This document shows positions 15,850-23,642 of a stretch of 64,000 nt of DNA, piece after piece (position 1 is the first letter of the stretch; every line of letters starts with the position of its first letter). The notes under the pieces were generated by a model, which was given only the letters and a program-made list of their open reading frames with translations, had not been told where the DNA came from and made no database searches. The stretch comes from a virus. Where the stretch lies: IMG/VR virus record IMGVR_UViG_3300029914_000002, positions 1-64,000 of that record. One strand, written 5' to 3'. Position numbers and translations under genes: made by a program.

Positions 15850-16127
15850 ATGGAACAAAATAAAGAAATTATTTACAGAGTTGTAAAAAATATATAAAAT
15901 TATAGAAATATTTATAATTTTATAATTATCACAATAAAAAATGCGATGTTATTATAGTTACTAATGTAGATAATCCTTATTATAGAATTATGAATAATGA
16001 TAAAGAAAATTTGGAATATGATGAATATATTGATAGTCATGATTTAAATATTTATTGACTTATTGATTATTTAATTTATTATGGATTAATGAATAAAAAT
16101 TACAAACAATTAAATTTAAATAATTAA
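15850..16127 (+). pseudogene. Decayed small gene
   Basis: MEQNKEIIYRVVKNI stops at TAA. A later frame carries a long sense stretch (NKKCDVIIVTNVDNPYYRIMNN...SHDLNIY), then TGA, then LIDYLIYYGLMNKNYKQLNLNN. At least two disruptions are needed to read it through, so it is treated as a pseudogene. Confidence 0.4.
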
Positions 16128-16130
16128 ATC

Positions 16131-16283
16131 ATGGATGATATAACAATATTATGCATATGCATTCCGCTTGCGATATTTTTTATATTTTTAGCAATATCTA
16201 CTATTTTTGGTAAAAACAGAAATAGTGGAATTGGTGGATTTAAACCACCAATATCAAATAAAAACTTAAATTCTAAAAAATAA
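16131..16283 (+). CDS. Single-pass membrane peptide, 50 aa
   Basis: MDDITILCICIPLAIFFIFLAISTIFG gives one membrane helix (residues 5-26), followed by a polar tail GKNRNSGIGGFKPPIS. Short Met-Asp start and N-out or N-in topology cannot be decided. Function unknown. Confidence 0.6.
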   Translation: MDDITILCICIPLAIFFIFLAISTIFGKNRNSGIGGFKPPISNKNLNSKK

Positions 16284-16286
16284 ATT

Positions 16287-16436
16287 ATGGATTATACCGC
16301 AGTTTATTACGACAAGAATTTAAAGGTTATTTCTTATGAAAATTTAAAAGATTTAGAAATTTTTATAAATCAGAACAAATCAAGTAAATTAAAATATGTT
16401 CTTTCTGTGAATTTGGACCTTAATCTATTTAATTGA
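16287..16436 (+). CDS. Short protein overlapping the antisense NADAR gene
   Basis: 49 residues, MDYTAVYYDKNLKVISYENL to SVNLDLNLFN. It starts three bases after the upstream stop. Its last 67 bases overlap the 3' end of the minus-strand gene at 16370. This may be a gene truncated when the NADAR cassette came in. Confidence 0.45.
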   Translation: MDYTAVYYDKNLKVISYENLKDLEIFINQNKSSKLKYVLSVNLDLNLFN

Positions 16437-16858
16437 ATTAAGAATTCACTTTTTGTTATTAATGTATTAGTTTTTCCAGATTTTCCAATAGAATGTTCTA
16501 ATTTATAAGGTATTGATTCTTTTAAACTATTTCTAAAATATTCATTTTTTTCAAATAAGCAATCATAAGATCTTGTTATTAAATTATCATATTCTTCGGA
16601 TTGTCTATCAATTGGAGTAGATATCCAATATAATTTTTGCTTATCTACCCAATTTAAATATTGACCAGCTTTCCATGCTTCAAACCCTGATAGTTTCCAT
16701 ATATTCTCTTTAATTTGTATATCTGGAGTCCTTAAAGACTGTACAAAGCCTTCATATGAAGCCACAGATATACCGTCAATCTCGAATTGATAAGGATATA
16801 AATTTGATAGTTTTTTTTCTAAACCATCAGTTCTAAATTTAATATCTAATATTTCCAT
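16370..16858 (-). CDS. NADAR/YbiA-like protein
   Basis: 162 residues, the only minus-strand gene in the first 33 kb. LSNLYPYQFEIDGISVASYEGFVQSLR, KLSGFEAWKAGQ, YWISTPIDRQSEEYDNLITRSYDCLFEKN and HSIGKSGKTNTLITKSEF follow the NADAR pattern. NADAR proteins hydrolyse N-glycosidic bonds in NAD/ADP-ribose or riboflavin intermediates, and some remove ADP-ribose from DNA bases. Its isolated orientation suggests separate acquisition. It fits the NAD theme with the 10819, 26941 and 59772 genes. Confidence 0.8.
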   Translation of the reverse strand: MEILDIKFRTDGLEKKLSNLYPYQFEIDGISVASYEGFVQSLRTPDIQIKENIWKLSGFEAWKAGQYLNWVDKQKLYWISTPIDRQSEEYDNLITRSYDCLFEKNEYFRNSLKESIPYKLEHSIGKSGKTNTLITKSEFLIQLNRLRSKFTERTYFNLLDLF

Positions 16859-16890
16859 TCTATATTATATGGTATAAAAATAAAAAAGTT

Positions 16891-17169
16891 ATGATTAAAG
16901 TAAATATTATATTATCCGAGATTAACTATTATAAAAATAAGTTAACTGAATTTGAAAAGGAGCATATTACAATTGAAAATAATATTAAAACAGTACATAT
17001 AAAATCGGTTAATGATTGTAATAATTATGTTAATATTATGAAATCATTAAATGAATATGAAAATAAATATAAAAATGCAATAGAATATAATGCTAAAATT
17101 GATATTAGAAAAGATAAGTTAAAACAATTATCAAAATATTATCATTATTGTAATAAAATTAATATTTAA
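16891..17169 (+). CDS. Small RK-tag protein, coiled coil
   Basis: 92 residues, MIKVNIILSEINYYKNKLTEFEKEHITIENNIK, then NIMKSLNEYENKYKNAIEY, two helices likely to form a coiled coil. The end is DIRKDKLKQLSKYYHYC, the tag followed by eight residues. No gene follows closely. Confidence 0.7.
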   Translation: MIKVNIILSEINYYKNKLTEFEKEHITIENNIKTVHIKSVNDCNNYVNIMKSLNEYENKYKNAIEYNAKIDIRKDKLKQLSKYYHYCNKINI

Positions 17170-17184
17170 AATAGTTGAGAATAA

Positions 17185-17215
17185 TTTGTGTATTTGAATT
17201 TTTTTATTATCTTTG
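17185..17215 (+). promoter_or_regulatory. Bacteroidetes-type promoter
   Basis: TTTG at 17185-17188, exactly 19 nt, TATCTTTG at 17208-17215: a textbook match. It serves the 17268 gene and the run after it. Confidence 0.8.
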
Positions 17216-17267
17216 TATTTGAAATCAATAAAAAATTGTTTTCATGTTTAATTAAAATAATAATAAT

Positions 17268-18395
17268 ATGAATTTATTAAATGTAACACCAACAACAACA
17301 GTATCATCAACAAAAAAAGTTGATAAACTTGGATTATTAAATAAACTTAATGTAATAGAATCTGACATAAAGGATTTTATATTAACATTGAGAGTATTAG
17401 AAAAAGTTAAAATTATTGATACCCATAGTCACTATTATTCTGATAATTCTAAAACTAATTTTTCTACTAAACAAGAAATTTTCAAACATTTAGGATATGA
17501 AATCACGGATAAAGTAAATAATTATAATAGTATATTAAGAGAATTAAAAAACTTTAATATTAAAGTACCAGATAATTTAATTAAATATGATTTAGAAGTT
17601 GAAGAAATTAAATCTGGTTGTAGATATAATGGATCATCAAGTGAAAAATATAATCAAATTTTAATTAAAACAGATGAAAATTATAATAAATATCTAAATT
17701 CAAGATTAAATTCAAAACTTAGTTCTATCGTAGAAATAGCAGAAACATTTGGATTTATGATAATTCCATTAGAATTAGCAAAAAATTCAATTTTAACTTG
17801 TGATCCAAAAAGAAAATCTGTAGATATTGAATCTGCAATTAACAATTATAAATTTGCAAATTCAGAAAGATATTTTTACATTTTATGTCCAATTGGATTT
17901 TATGATTTTGAAAAACATGTAAAATCTCAAAAATACTATGATGTTTATTTTCCTAGTTCATTATCAATGGTTAGTATGAATGTTGGTATGAATTTACCAT
18001 TATTCAGAAGTATGTATGAAACTATGGTAAATCTTGGTAATAGAGTAGATGCACTTGAAAATTCAACAAAAGTTTTAAAAGAGCAAGTAAAAGGAATAGA
18101 ACAAAATATTTGTAGAATTCAGTCAGAACTTGAAAAAATATCAAAAGAACAAATTCGTCAGCAACAACTAGCTATTCAGCAAGCTGAACAAATTAAAACA
18201 TTAAACCTTGAAGTCCAACAAGCATTAGCAAGAAGAGAAGATCCTTTATTATTTTCTACATCTTATAGTATAACTAATTTTTCTGAAGATTCTCATTGTG
18301 ATGTTGCATTTGCATGGGGTACAGAATTTCCAAATGAATTTTTAGAAATGATGAATGTTAAAGGAATTAAAAAAAGTAATTATTGGTTAAAATAA
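17268..18395 (+). CDS. Coiled-coil protein of unknown function, 375 aa
   Basis: The N-terminal half is mixed helix and strand. Residues 250-325 form a long heptad coiled coil (NLGNRVDALENSTKVLKEQV, then ELEKISKEQIRQQQLAIQQA). The C-terminal SYSITNFSEDSHCDVAFAWG looks folded. There is no membrane segment. It has its own strong promoter and no RK tag. Such 'domain plus coiled coil' proteins can be oligomeric scaffolds; the role is unknown. Confidence 0.85.
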   Translation: MNLLNVTPTTTVSSTKKVDKLGLLNKLNVIESDIKDFILTLRVLEKVKIIDTHSHYYSDNSKTNFSTKQEIFKHLGYEITDKVNNYNSILRELKNFNIKVPDNLIKYDLEVEEIKSGCRYNGSSSEKYNQILIKTDENYNKYLNSRLNSKLSSIVEIAETFGFMIIPLELAKNSILTCDPKRKSVDIESAINNYKFANSERYFYILCPIGFYDFEKHVKSQKYYDVYFPSSLSMVSMNVGMNLPLFRSMYETMVNLGNRVDALENSTKVLKEQVKGIEQNICRIQSELEKISKEQIRQQQLAIQQAEQIKTLNLEVQQALARREDPLLFSTSYSITNFSEDSHCDVAFAWGTEFPNEFLEMMNVKGIKKSNYWLK

Positions 18396-18399
18396 TATT

Positions 18400-18699
18400 A
18401 TGAAATTAAATGAAACTTGGGTATTATATGATATGTGTATGTCTGAAATAGTTGAAGTATTTTCAGATAAAAATAAAGCAATTGAACTTTGTGATATAAA
18501 TATTAAAGATTGTTATATTAAAAATCGTGAGTTAACTCATTTTTTTAAAGATATGTCTGATGAACAATATGATGAGCATTTTAAAAAATATTTTTCAAAT
18601 ACTTTATTTAGCGTTATTACATTAGATGAAGCTATTGAAAATATAAAAGAAAAATTAACTGATTATTTTGAATCAATAATATATCCTAATTATAATTAA
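18400..18699 (+). CDS. Hypothetical protein
   Basis: 99 residues, MKLNETWVLYDMCMSEIVEVFSDKNKAIELCD, with a YDEHFKKYF segment and an acidic helical end (LDEAIENIKEKLTDYFESI). Four bases after the coiled-coil gene, so same transcript. Not recognised. Confidence 0.75.
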   Translation: MKLNETWVLYDMCMSEIVEVFSDKNKAIELCDINIKDCYIKNRELTHFFKDMSDEQYDEHFKKYFSNTLFSVITLDEAIENIKEKLTDYFESIIYPNYN

Positions 18700-18700
18700 A

Positions 18701-19039
18701 ATGATTGATAAAAAAAGATTAAAAGAACACCTTAATAATGGTAAAATAGAATATGTTATGTGCGCTTCTAATTGGATAGATGATGGAATAGATTATCTTT
18801 ATAAGCCATATAATATAGATAAAGGAATTTGCTATAATAGCGTACGGCATCCTTGCATATATGAGCAAACAAATAAAATTTATCCTGCTGAAAAATATGG
18901 AATGTTGACTGTTGAAGGATTTTTAACTACAAAAAATAGATTTCTTAATAGAGAAGAAGCTTTAGAATTAGTTAAATCAAATGATCAGTTAAAACAAGAT
19001 TTAATAGGTAGTGTATTAACATCTGAAGATTTATGGTAA
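18701..19039 (+). CDS. Conserved phage protein, unknown function
   Basis: 112 residues. CASNWIDDGIDYLYKPYNIDKGICYNSVRHPCI, then GFLTTKNRFLNREEALELV and LTSEDLW at the very end. This order (C-A-x-x-W-x-D-D-G, R-H, GFLTxxxRFxxREEA, SEDLW) is a recurring hypothetical family in phages; I know no assigned activity. The conserved Cys, Arg-His and acidic residues look like an active site. Confidence 0.75.
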   Translation: MIDKKRLKEHLNNGKIEYVMCASNWIDDGIDYLYKPYNIDKGICYNSVRHPCIYEQTNKIYPAEKYGMLTVEGFLTTKNRFLNREEALELVKSNDQLKQDLIGSVLTSEDLW

Positions 19040-19293
19040 ATAGAAATATAATTAAAATAGGATATATGAGAATTAATATAGATACTATTTTATGCTATTA
19101 TATTGGTAGAGGTGATAAAACTATTATAATTCAAAGATCACTAGATGATATAAATGATATTGAAATAGATTTTGATAATAATATAGAATGTGAAAAATCA
19201 TTAGCTGAATTAGATTCATTATTAGTTTTAAATGCTCATAATTATATAAGAAAATTAAAAATAGAAGAACTAAATGATAATAGAACGAGATAA
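19033..19293 (+). CDS. RK-tag protein, acidic beta-rich body
   Basis: 86 residues, MVNRNIIKIGYMRINIDTILCYYIGRGDKTIIIQR and ending NYIRKLKIEELNDNRTR. Paralogue of the 19274 gene (shared IKIGxxRxxIDxIxxYY start and acidic EIDFDxxxE centre). It overlaps both neighbours. Confidence 0.7.
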   Translation: MVNRNIIKIGYMRINIDTILCYYIGRGDKTIIIQRSLDDINDIEIDFDNNIECEKSLAELDSLLVLNAHNYIRKLKIEELNDNRTR

Positions 19294-19549
19294 AATTAAA
19301 ATAGGTGATTATAGATTAAAAATTGATAGTATATTTGCATATTATCCTACTACAGTTGAAGAAAATGATCGTTGGTTTATTGTAATTGAACGTGACGTAC
19401 CAGATGGTATTACAGAATTAGAAGTCGAATTTGATACAGAAGAAGAAAGAGATAAAGTTTTATTAGAATTAGATAAATTATGTACTATTGATCCAATGAA
19501 TTTAAGAAAAGAAAAATTAGAAGAAATAAATAAAAATGGAAAAATTTAA
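19274..19549 (+). CDS. RK-tag protein, paralogue of the previous gene
   Basis: 91 residues, MIIERDKIKIGDYRLKIDSIFAYYPTTVEENDRWFIVIERD, acidic EFDTEEERDKVLLELDK, tail MNLRKEKLEEINKNGKI. The order of elements matches the 19033 product. Function unknown. Confidence 0.7.
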   Translation: MIIERDKIKIGDYRLKIDSIFAYYPTTVEENDRWFIVIERDVPDGITELEVEFDTEEERDKVLLELDKLCTIDPMNLRKEKLEEINKNGKI

Positions 19550-19784
19550 AATAATTAAACAAGTTCACACATATCAAAATAATATTACTAATTTTGTTGT
19601 ATATAAAAAGAATTTTATTGGTTGGACTCCAGCAAATATTATTTACAATAATTTTAAATATCAATATGATTCATTCTTTGAAGCTGAGATGTCAATATTT
19701 AATTATTTTGAAACTAAACATGGTGGTATAATAGATATTGATGTAAATATTTATACATACTCACCGTATTCTTTACCAATATGA
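19536..19784 (+). CDS. Hypothetical protein without tag
   Basis: 82 residues, MEKFKIIKQVHTYQNNITNFVVYKKNFIGWTPANII, aromatic and beta-rich. No RK tag although it overlaps a tagged gene by 14 bases. Not recognised. Confidence 0.65.
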   Translation: MEKFKIIKQVHTYQNNITNFVVYKKNFIGWTPANIIYNNFKYQYDSFFEAEMSIFNYFETKHGGIIDIDVNIYTYSPYSLPI

Positions 19785-19828
19785 ATTAAAAAATAAATAA
19801 TATTTTATATATAAAGATATAATTAAAA

Positions 19829-20119
19829 ATGAAAGATAATAGATTAGTAAGAACTGAGTTAGTTACAAGAGAGATCGAAATTGATTTAACATATCATGAG
19901 ATAAAAAAACTTATGATTGAAAAGTCTCCAACTGAAATTTTTGTTATGACATATAGTAGTTCCAAACCATGTATTCGTATTACTAAGCCAATATTAGATA
20001 GTGATAAAGAAATATGTGTTTGTTATGAATCATGTAAAGATAAAGATGAATATTTCCTTACATGGATAGGTTTTTATAATTTACTTGAAAAATATGGATT
20101 ATCAAATATTAGATTTTAA
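19829..20119 (+). CDS. Hypothetical protein
   Basis: 96 residues, MKDNRLVRTELVTREIEIDLTYHEIKKLMIEKSPTEIFVM; two Cys pairs near residues 65-71 (CVCYESCKDKDE). It is preceded by a 44-base A/T-rich gap. Function unknown. Confidence 0.7.
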   Translation: MKDNRLVRTELVTREIEIDLTYHEIKKLMIEKSPTEIFVMTYSSSKPCIRITKPILDSDKEICVCYESCKDKDEYFLTWIGFYNLLEKYGLSNIRF

Positions 20120-20149
20120 TATTTTATCAAATAAAAAAAATAAATTAAA

Positions 20150-20638
20150 ATGAAAATAAAAAAAGAAGATTATTATGAATATAAACAAAATAGATCATTA
20201 TCATCATTTAAACATGCATTAATTGTTATTGGTGTAGCATTTTTAGCATTTATGGCATTCCAATTTGGAACTAAAATTGGTCAAAATACAGAATTGAATT
20301 ATTATTTAAATGTAATGAATCCTGTTGACCCAAATATTGAAGTTGGGCAAACTTGGATTTATATTCTTAATAAAGATAATCCATTTGAAGATACAATTCA
20401 AATTAAGAAAAAAATTATAGGAATTAAAAATGATTATATTTTATATGTTCAAAGCAACTCTGATAGTACAATAAATAGTAATGATACTATTAGTGAAAAT
20501 GAATCTTATTTTATAATAGGATGTGAATTATTGAAATCAGATAGTACTAAATTTAATATTGAGTTTCCTATATTTAATGAAAATATACCTGAATATAAAC
20601 CTGAATATGAATTCAAATTAAATTATATAAATAATTAA
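20150..20638 (+). CDS. Single-pass membrane protein
   Basis: 162 residues. A basic N-terminus (KIKKEDYYEYKQNRS) precedes one membrane helix (ALIVIGVAFLAFMAFQFG, residues 24-41). The C-terminal ~120 residues are polar, periplasmic by the positive-inside rule, with a beta-rich PDNIEVGQTWIY-like start. It opens a short run of membrane-protein genes to 20998. Confidence 0.75.
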   Translation: MKIKKEDYYEYKQNRSLSSFKHALIVIGVAFLAFMAFQFGTKIGQNTELNYYLNVMNPVDPNIEVGQTWIYILNKDNPFEDTIQIKKKIIGIKNDYILYVQSNSDSTINSNDTISENESYFIIGCELLKSDSTKFNIEFPIFNENIPEYKPEYEFKLNYINN

Positions 20639-20642
20639 AAAT

Positions 20643-20804
20643 ATGAAAAAATTAGAATATATTAATGTATTTATTCTGATAATATTATGTGGTATTTTAG
20701 GGTATCTAATATCTTATCCATTTGATCTCAAATTTCAAACTATAGTTATATCAGTATTATTTTTATCATATTTAACTTTTTTTTTATATAAAAATAAAAA
20801 ATAA
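20643..20804 (+). CDS. Two-pass membrane peptide, 53 aa
   Basis: MKKLEYINVFILIILCGILGYLISYPF and FQTIVISVLFLSYLTFFLYK are two membrane helices joined by a short loop. Holin-like in size, but it is not placed beside a lysis gene, so that role is not claimed. Confidence 0.65.
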   Translation: MKKLEYINVFILIILCGILGYLISYPFDLKFQTIVISVLFLSYLTFFLYKNKK

Positions 20805-20821
20805 AGAAAAATTAAAAAATA

Positions 20822-20998
20822 ATGAGAATACTATTATATTTTATGTTGTTTATGCTAATGTCTCTAACTGGTTTATTTTGTTATTTAATATATTATCAGC
20901 CAAATGATAAATTACATATTGGATTATCAATAATAGCATTTTTTATATATTTAGGAATATTTATATATGTAGATGAAAAATCAAGAAAAATTAATTAA
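20822..20998 (+). CDS. Two-pass membrane peptide, 58 aa
   Basis: MRILLYFMLFMLMSLTGLFCYLIYY and LSIIAFFIYLGIFIYVDEKSRK form two membrane helices with a charged C-terminus. It resembles the peptide at 20643 in topology, not in sequence. Confidence 0.65.
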   Translation: MRILLYFMLFMLMSLTGLFCYLIYYQPNDKLHIGLSIIAFFIYLGIFIYVDEKSRKIN

Positions 20999-21012
20999 TT
21001 AAATGAATAAAA

Positions 21013-21252
21013 ATGAATAAAAATAATATTACAGTCAAAGTGGAGGGAGCAACTGCAATCGGCAAATCCGCTGTTACACTAGCAATAGTAAAAGCTCTTA
21101 AAGAATTTGGATTTGAAGTAGATTTAGAAGATACTGGACATAGAAATATTAATCATTTAGAGCATTCCATGGAGCATGATATATCATTTTCTGAACGAAT
21201 GAATACTATGAATAGTAATACTAAAGTGATAATAAAAGAAATAACAATTTAA
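21013..21252 (+). CDS. Small P-loop NTPase-like protein
   Basis: 79 residues. VEGATAIGKSAVTLAIVKALKEFGFEVDLED carries the Walker A loop G-A-T-A-I-G-K-S (residues 12-19) and the following helix and strand. There is no Walker B, so this is a fragment-sized P-loop protein, as found in many phages with unknown role. Confidence 0.7.
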   Translation: MNKNNITVKVEGATAIGKSAVTLAIVKALKEFGFEVDLEDTGHRNINHLEHSMEHDISFSERMNTMNSNTKVIIKEITI

Positions 21253-21254
21253 AT

Positions 21255-21557
21255 ATGAAAAGATATAGAAGATTAGAAGATATTTTAGTGTTTCATTGGA
21301 CTGGTGATTTTTCAATTATTGATGAAATTAATAATGCAGTAAAATCATTTAATAAAGAACATCAAGATACTTTAAATGCAAGTAAAGATGTTGATAATGA
21401 CGATAAAATTTTAATAATAACTCATAATGGAGAATATGGTACAATGAGTGAATCAGTTAAAATGAATGATTATATTATATTTGATGTAAATGAAATTGAA
21501 ACATCATTAGGTGCATATTCTGAAGATTATTTAAATGATCATTTTATATTAATATAA
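21255..21557 (+). CDS. Hypothetical protein
   Basis: 100 residues, MKRYRRLEDILVFHWTGDFSIIDEINNAVKSFNKEHQD, acidic, with KILIITHNGEYG at residue 53 that could be a buried strand. Stop and next start overlap. Not recognised. Confidence 0.7.
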   Translation: MKRYRRLEDILVFHWTGDFSIIDEINNAVKSFNKEHQDTLNASKDVDNDDKILIITHNGEYGTMSESVKMNDYIIFDVNEIETSLGAYSEDYLNDHFILI

Positions 21558-21733
21558 TGAAAAGAATAGAAGTCGAATTTAATGTTAAAATGATTATTGA
21601 TGTTGAAGATAATCAGAATATAGAAACAGTTGTTAATACAATTGAAATTGGTGAATTTGATATAGATGAAGATGCCAATATTATAGCATGTAACATAACG
21701 AATAGAAATTATTCTAATTTTTTAAAAAAATGA
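21557..21733 (+). CDS. Small acidic protein, 58 aa
   Basis: MKRIEVEFNVKMIIDVEDNQNIE to NRNYSNFLKK, an even beta-strand pattern rich in Asp/Glu/Ile. It overlaps both neighbours as ATGA, so it is part of the 21255-22871 run. Function unknown. Confidence 0.65.
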   Translation: MKRIEVEFNVKMIIDVEDNQNIETVVNTIEIGEFDIDEDANIIACNITNRNYSNFLKK

Positions 21734-22431
21734 AAATTTTAAACATAGGGGATATTCACGGATTTGATTCATGGAAAAAATTTGTAGATGATATTTCTCA
21801 ATATGATAAAATAATATTTGTAGGAGATTATGTTGATGAATATCATCTAAGTAATATTACAATATTAAATAATTTATTAGATATCATTGAATTTAAGAAA
21901 AAATATCCAGATAAAGTTATTTTATTATTAGGTAATCATGATTATCAATATGCTATACGACCACCTAGTATGAATATTTTAGGACATTGCTCTGGATATA
22001 GAGCAGAAATGCATTTTGATTTATATGAAATATTTCATAATAATTTAAAATTATTTCAATTATCTTATCAATACGAAAATTATATTTGGACCCATGCAGG
22101 AATTCATCGTGGATGGTATGACCATTTTTTAATAGAATTTAAAAAAGTTTCTGATTTTGAAGGTACTATATCAGATAAATTAAATTTAGCATTTGAATTT
22201 GAGTTAGAATGCTTACTTGATTGCGGATATGTACGTGGTGGATATAATAAAGTTAGCGGTCCATTGTGGGCTGATAAAACTGAATCATGGACTAAACCAT
22301 TAAAGAATTGTCATCAAATTTGCGGTCATACCCACACAGATAAAATAGTTCATCATGAAATACCAAATATAAATTCATCTGTTACATATATTGACTCCTT
22401 GCCAGAATATTGTTACATTTTAAATATATAA
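21730..22431 (+). CDS. Metallophosphoesterase, PPP/Ap4A-hydrolase type
   Basis: 233 residues with all metal motifs: GDIHG (7-11), GDYVDE (~31-36), LLGNHDY (~65-71), THAGIH (~113) and GHTHTDK (~196). The family removes phosphate from Ser/Thr or Tyr or cleaves dinucleoside polyphosphates; lambda and many other phages carry one. No substrate can be deduced here. Confidence 0.85.
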   Translation: MKILNIGDIHGFDSWKKFVDDISQYDKIIFVGDYVDEYHLSNITILNNLLDIIEFKKKYPDKVILLLGNHDYQYAIRPPSMNILGHCSGYRAEMHFDLYEIFHNNLKLFQLSYQYENYIWTHAGIHRGWYDHFLIEFKKVSDFEGTISDKLNLAFEFELECLLDCGYVRGGYNKVSGPLWADKTESWTKPLKNCHQICGHTHTDKIVHHEIPNINSSVTYIDSLPEYCYILNI

Positions 22432-22434
22432 ATT

Positions 22435-22656
22435 ATGAAAATTAAAATATTTAATTACTATTTCGGTACCAGACTTGCATATGCTGATACTATTACTAAA
22501 CTTGAGTATGAATTGAATCATTGGATAGAATATGATAAACCTGAAATTAAACAATTCACACAATCAAATACTAAAGAATATTTAATATATACCTTTTTAT
22601 ATTACGAAAAAAAAGAATTAAGAAAAACAAAACTTGAAAAAATTAATGAATTATGA
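22435..22656 (+). CDS. Small RK-tag protein
   Basis: 73 residues, MKIKIFNYYFGTRLAYADTITKLEYELNHWIEYDKPEIK. It ends KELRKTKLEKINEL. The body is unlike the KOW-like group. Overlaps the next gene as ATGA. Confidence 0.7.
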   Translation: MKIKIFNYYFGTRLAYADTITKLEYELNHWIEYDKPEIKQFTQSNTKEYLIYTFLYYEKKELRKTKLEKINEL

Positions 22657-22871
22657 AAACAGATAAATTAAAAAATAGATTACTTGAGTTTTATATATTA
22701 GGATTCAAAAATGAAATAGATTTTTGTGATGTACCAAATAAAGAAAATCTAAAAAAATCATATTTATTAGGAAAAAAACATTCAGATGCAGGCGATACAT
22801 TTGAATCTACTGAATATTTGAACGACGATATCATTGAATATTTAATAGAAAAAGAGGAATTAAATTATTGA
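22653..22871 (+). CDS. Hypothetical helical protein
   Basis: 72 residues. KNRLLEFYILGFKNEI and KSYLLGKKHSDAGD form a pattern (LxxxYxxGFxxEL...AYxLGxxHAxxGD) common in phage hypothetical proteins. Acidic C-terminus. No function known. Last gene before the 750-base tRNA-like region. Confidence 0.7.
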   Translation: MKTDKLKNRLLEFYILGFKNEIDFCDVPNKENLKKSYLLGKKHSDAGDTFESTEYLNDDIIEYLIEKEELNY

Positions 22872-22893
22872 GGATGAATAAATTATAAATAAT

Positions 22894-22917
22894 ATTTGCA
22901 ATTTGCAAATTGCAAAT
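22894..22917. promoter_or_regulatory. Perfect 24-bp palindrome, possible operator
   Basis: A direct arrangement of ATTTGCA, ATTTGCAAAT and TGCAAAT makes a perfect self-complementary 24-mer just after the stop of the 22653 gene. It could be an operator or a cruciform. No T-run follows, so it is not a simple terminator. Confidence 0.4.
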
Positions 22918-23176
22918 TTAAAAATTTTATATATAGTTTATGATTGTGAGTTATTAATTTAACTATCAATTAATTAAGTTAGAGAAGCTTAACGATTTAT
23001 TATTTACGTAAAAAATGATACTGATTGTGCTATAGTTTAATAGTGCTAAATGGATAAGGAATAACCAATTCCCCCATTTTAGGTGACTTTTTTTAATTCA
23101 GTAAGACGATTAAGTTGTTTTTTTCAAAGTAAAAAAACATTGGTTACATCTATTCATTGTATTCTCAGGTGGAGAT
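22918..23176 (+). other. Noncoding region upstream of three tRNA-like elements
   Basis: No gene is seen. A nested hairpin AAATGG/CCATTT enclosing GGAAT/ATTCC (about 23049-23080), followed by GGTGACTTTTTTT, could be a terminator. TTGTTTTTTT pairs with AAAAAAACA near 23118-23140. It may be the leader of the tRNA-like transcript. Confidence 0.35.
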
Positions 23177-23274
23177 AGCTAGGTGGCGGAAAGGTTAGAC
23201 GTTTGGGTAAAAGTCCCATTAGTGAGGTAGCTCAAAGATTATTTCTTATATAGGTTCGAGTCCTATCCTAACTA
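23177..23274 (+). tRNA. tRNA-Leu-like element with abnormal anticodon loop
   Basis: Acceptor AGCTAGG/CCTAACT (one C-A mismatch), D region TGGCGGAAAGGTTAGACG typical of tRNA-Leu, T arm ATAGG-TTCGAGT-CCTAT, discriminator A. The anticodon arm is GGG-TAAAAGT-CCC, without U33. A variable arm TGAG/CTCA is followed by a second hairpin AAGA/TCTT, making it longer than a normal Leu tRNA. CCA is not encoded. It may be a decayed tRNA or a mimic. Confidence 0.5.
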
Positions 23275-23284
23275 CATTTAAAAA

Positions 23285-23345
23285 TGAAAAGACGGATCTA
23301 AGCCAAAAAAGCATTAGTATGTGGGTTCAACTCCCACATTTTCAC
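23285..23345 (+). ncRNA. Short tRNA-like element, D-arm lacking
   Basis: T arm GTGGG-TTCAACT-CCCAC is perfect and the acceptor TGAAAA/TTTTCA pairs. Only one arm fits between them: CTAA-GC-CAAAAAA-GC-A-TTAG, a stem with a bulged A and loop CAAAAAA. There is no U33 and no usual anticodon. It shares GCCAAAAAAGC with the next element. Confidence 0.5.
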
Positions 23346-23361
23346 TAAATAATATTAATTA

Positions 23362-23454
23362 AAGAAAGTAAGTCAAAAGGTCAGACTAGTAAAGCCAAAA
23401 AAGCGTTTATATAAAAAATATTCATTTATGTTGGTTCGAATCCAACCTTTCTTT
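23362..23454 (+). tRNA. tRNA-like element with A-rich anticodon loop
   Basis: Perfect 7-bp acceptor AAGAAAG/CTTTCTT, D arm AGTC-AAAAGGTCA-GACT, T arm GTTGG-TTCGAAT-CCAAC and a long variable arm (ATAT/ATAT). The anticodon arm is GTAAA-GC-CAAAAAA-GC-G-TTTAT, with the same GCCAAAAAAGC core and bulged purine as the 23285 element but a changed, still paired, outer stem. Not a regular decoding loop. Confidence 0.5.
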
Positions 23455-23578
23455 CAAAAATTTAAAAATATGAAATCACATACTCAAAAAAATAATTTTT
23501 TATTTAACTGAAAAGTTTGTGATGATGAAAAAACTTTTTTTGAATTTTTGAAATAATAATAAAATATTGAATTTTTTA

Positions 23579-23610
23579 TTTGGTTAATCCATAATATAGT
23601 TGTATCTTTG
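23579..23610 (+). promoter_or_regulatory. Bacteroidetes-type promoter
   Basis: TTTG at 23579-23582, 20 nt, TATCTTTG at 23603-23610. It drives the run starting at 23643. Confidence 0.75.
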
Positions 23611-23642
23611 TAAGCTATATTATGGATTTATTAATTTATATT

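Noticed and set aside
5571-16127. TGA read as tryptophan
   Set aside because: TGA is used as a stop by very many genes here, often in ATGA overlaps, and no Trp tRNA with UCA anticodon was seen. The two in-frame TGA cases lie in genes that look decayed.
20643-20998. Holin pair
   Set aside because: Two small two-helix proteins fit holin topology, but no endolysin or spanin is nearby and small membrane proteins are common across the window.
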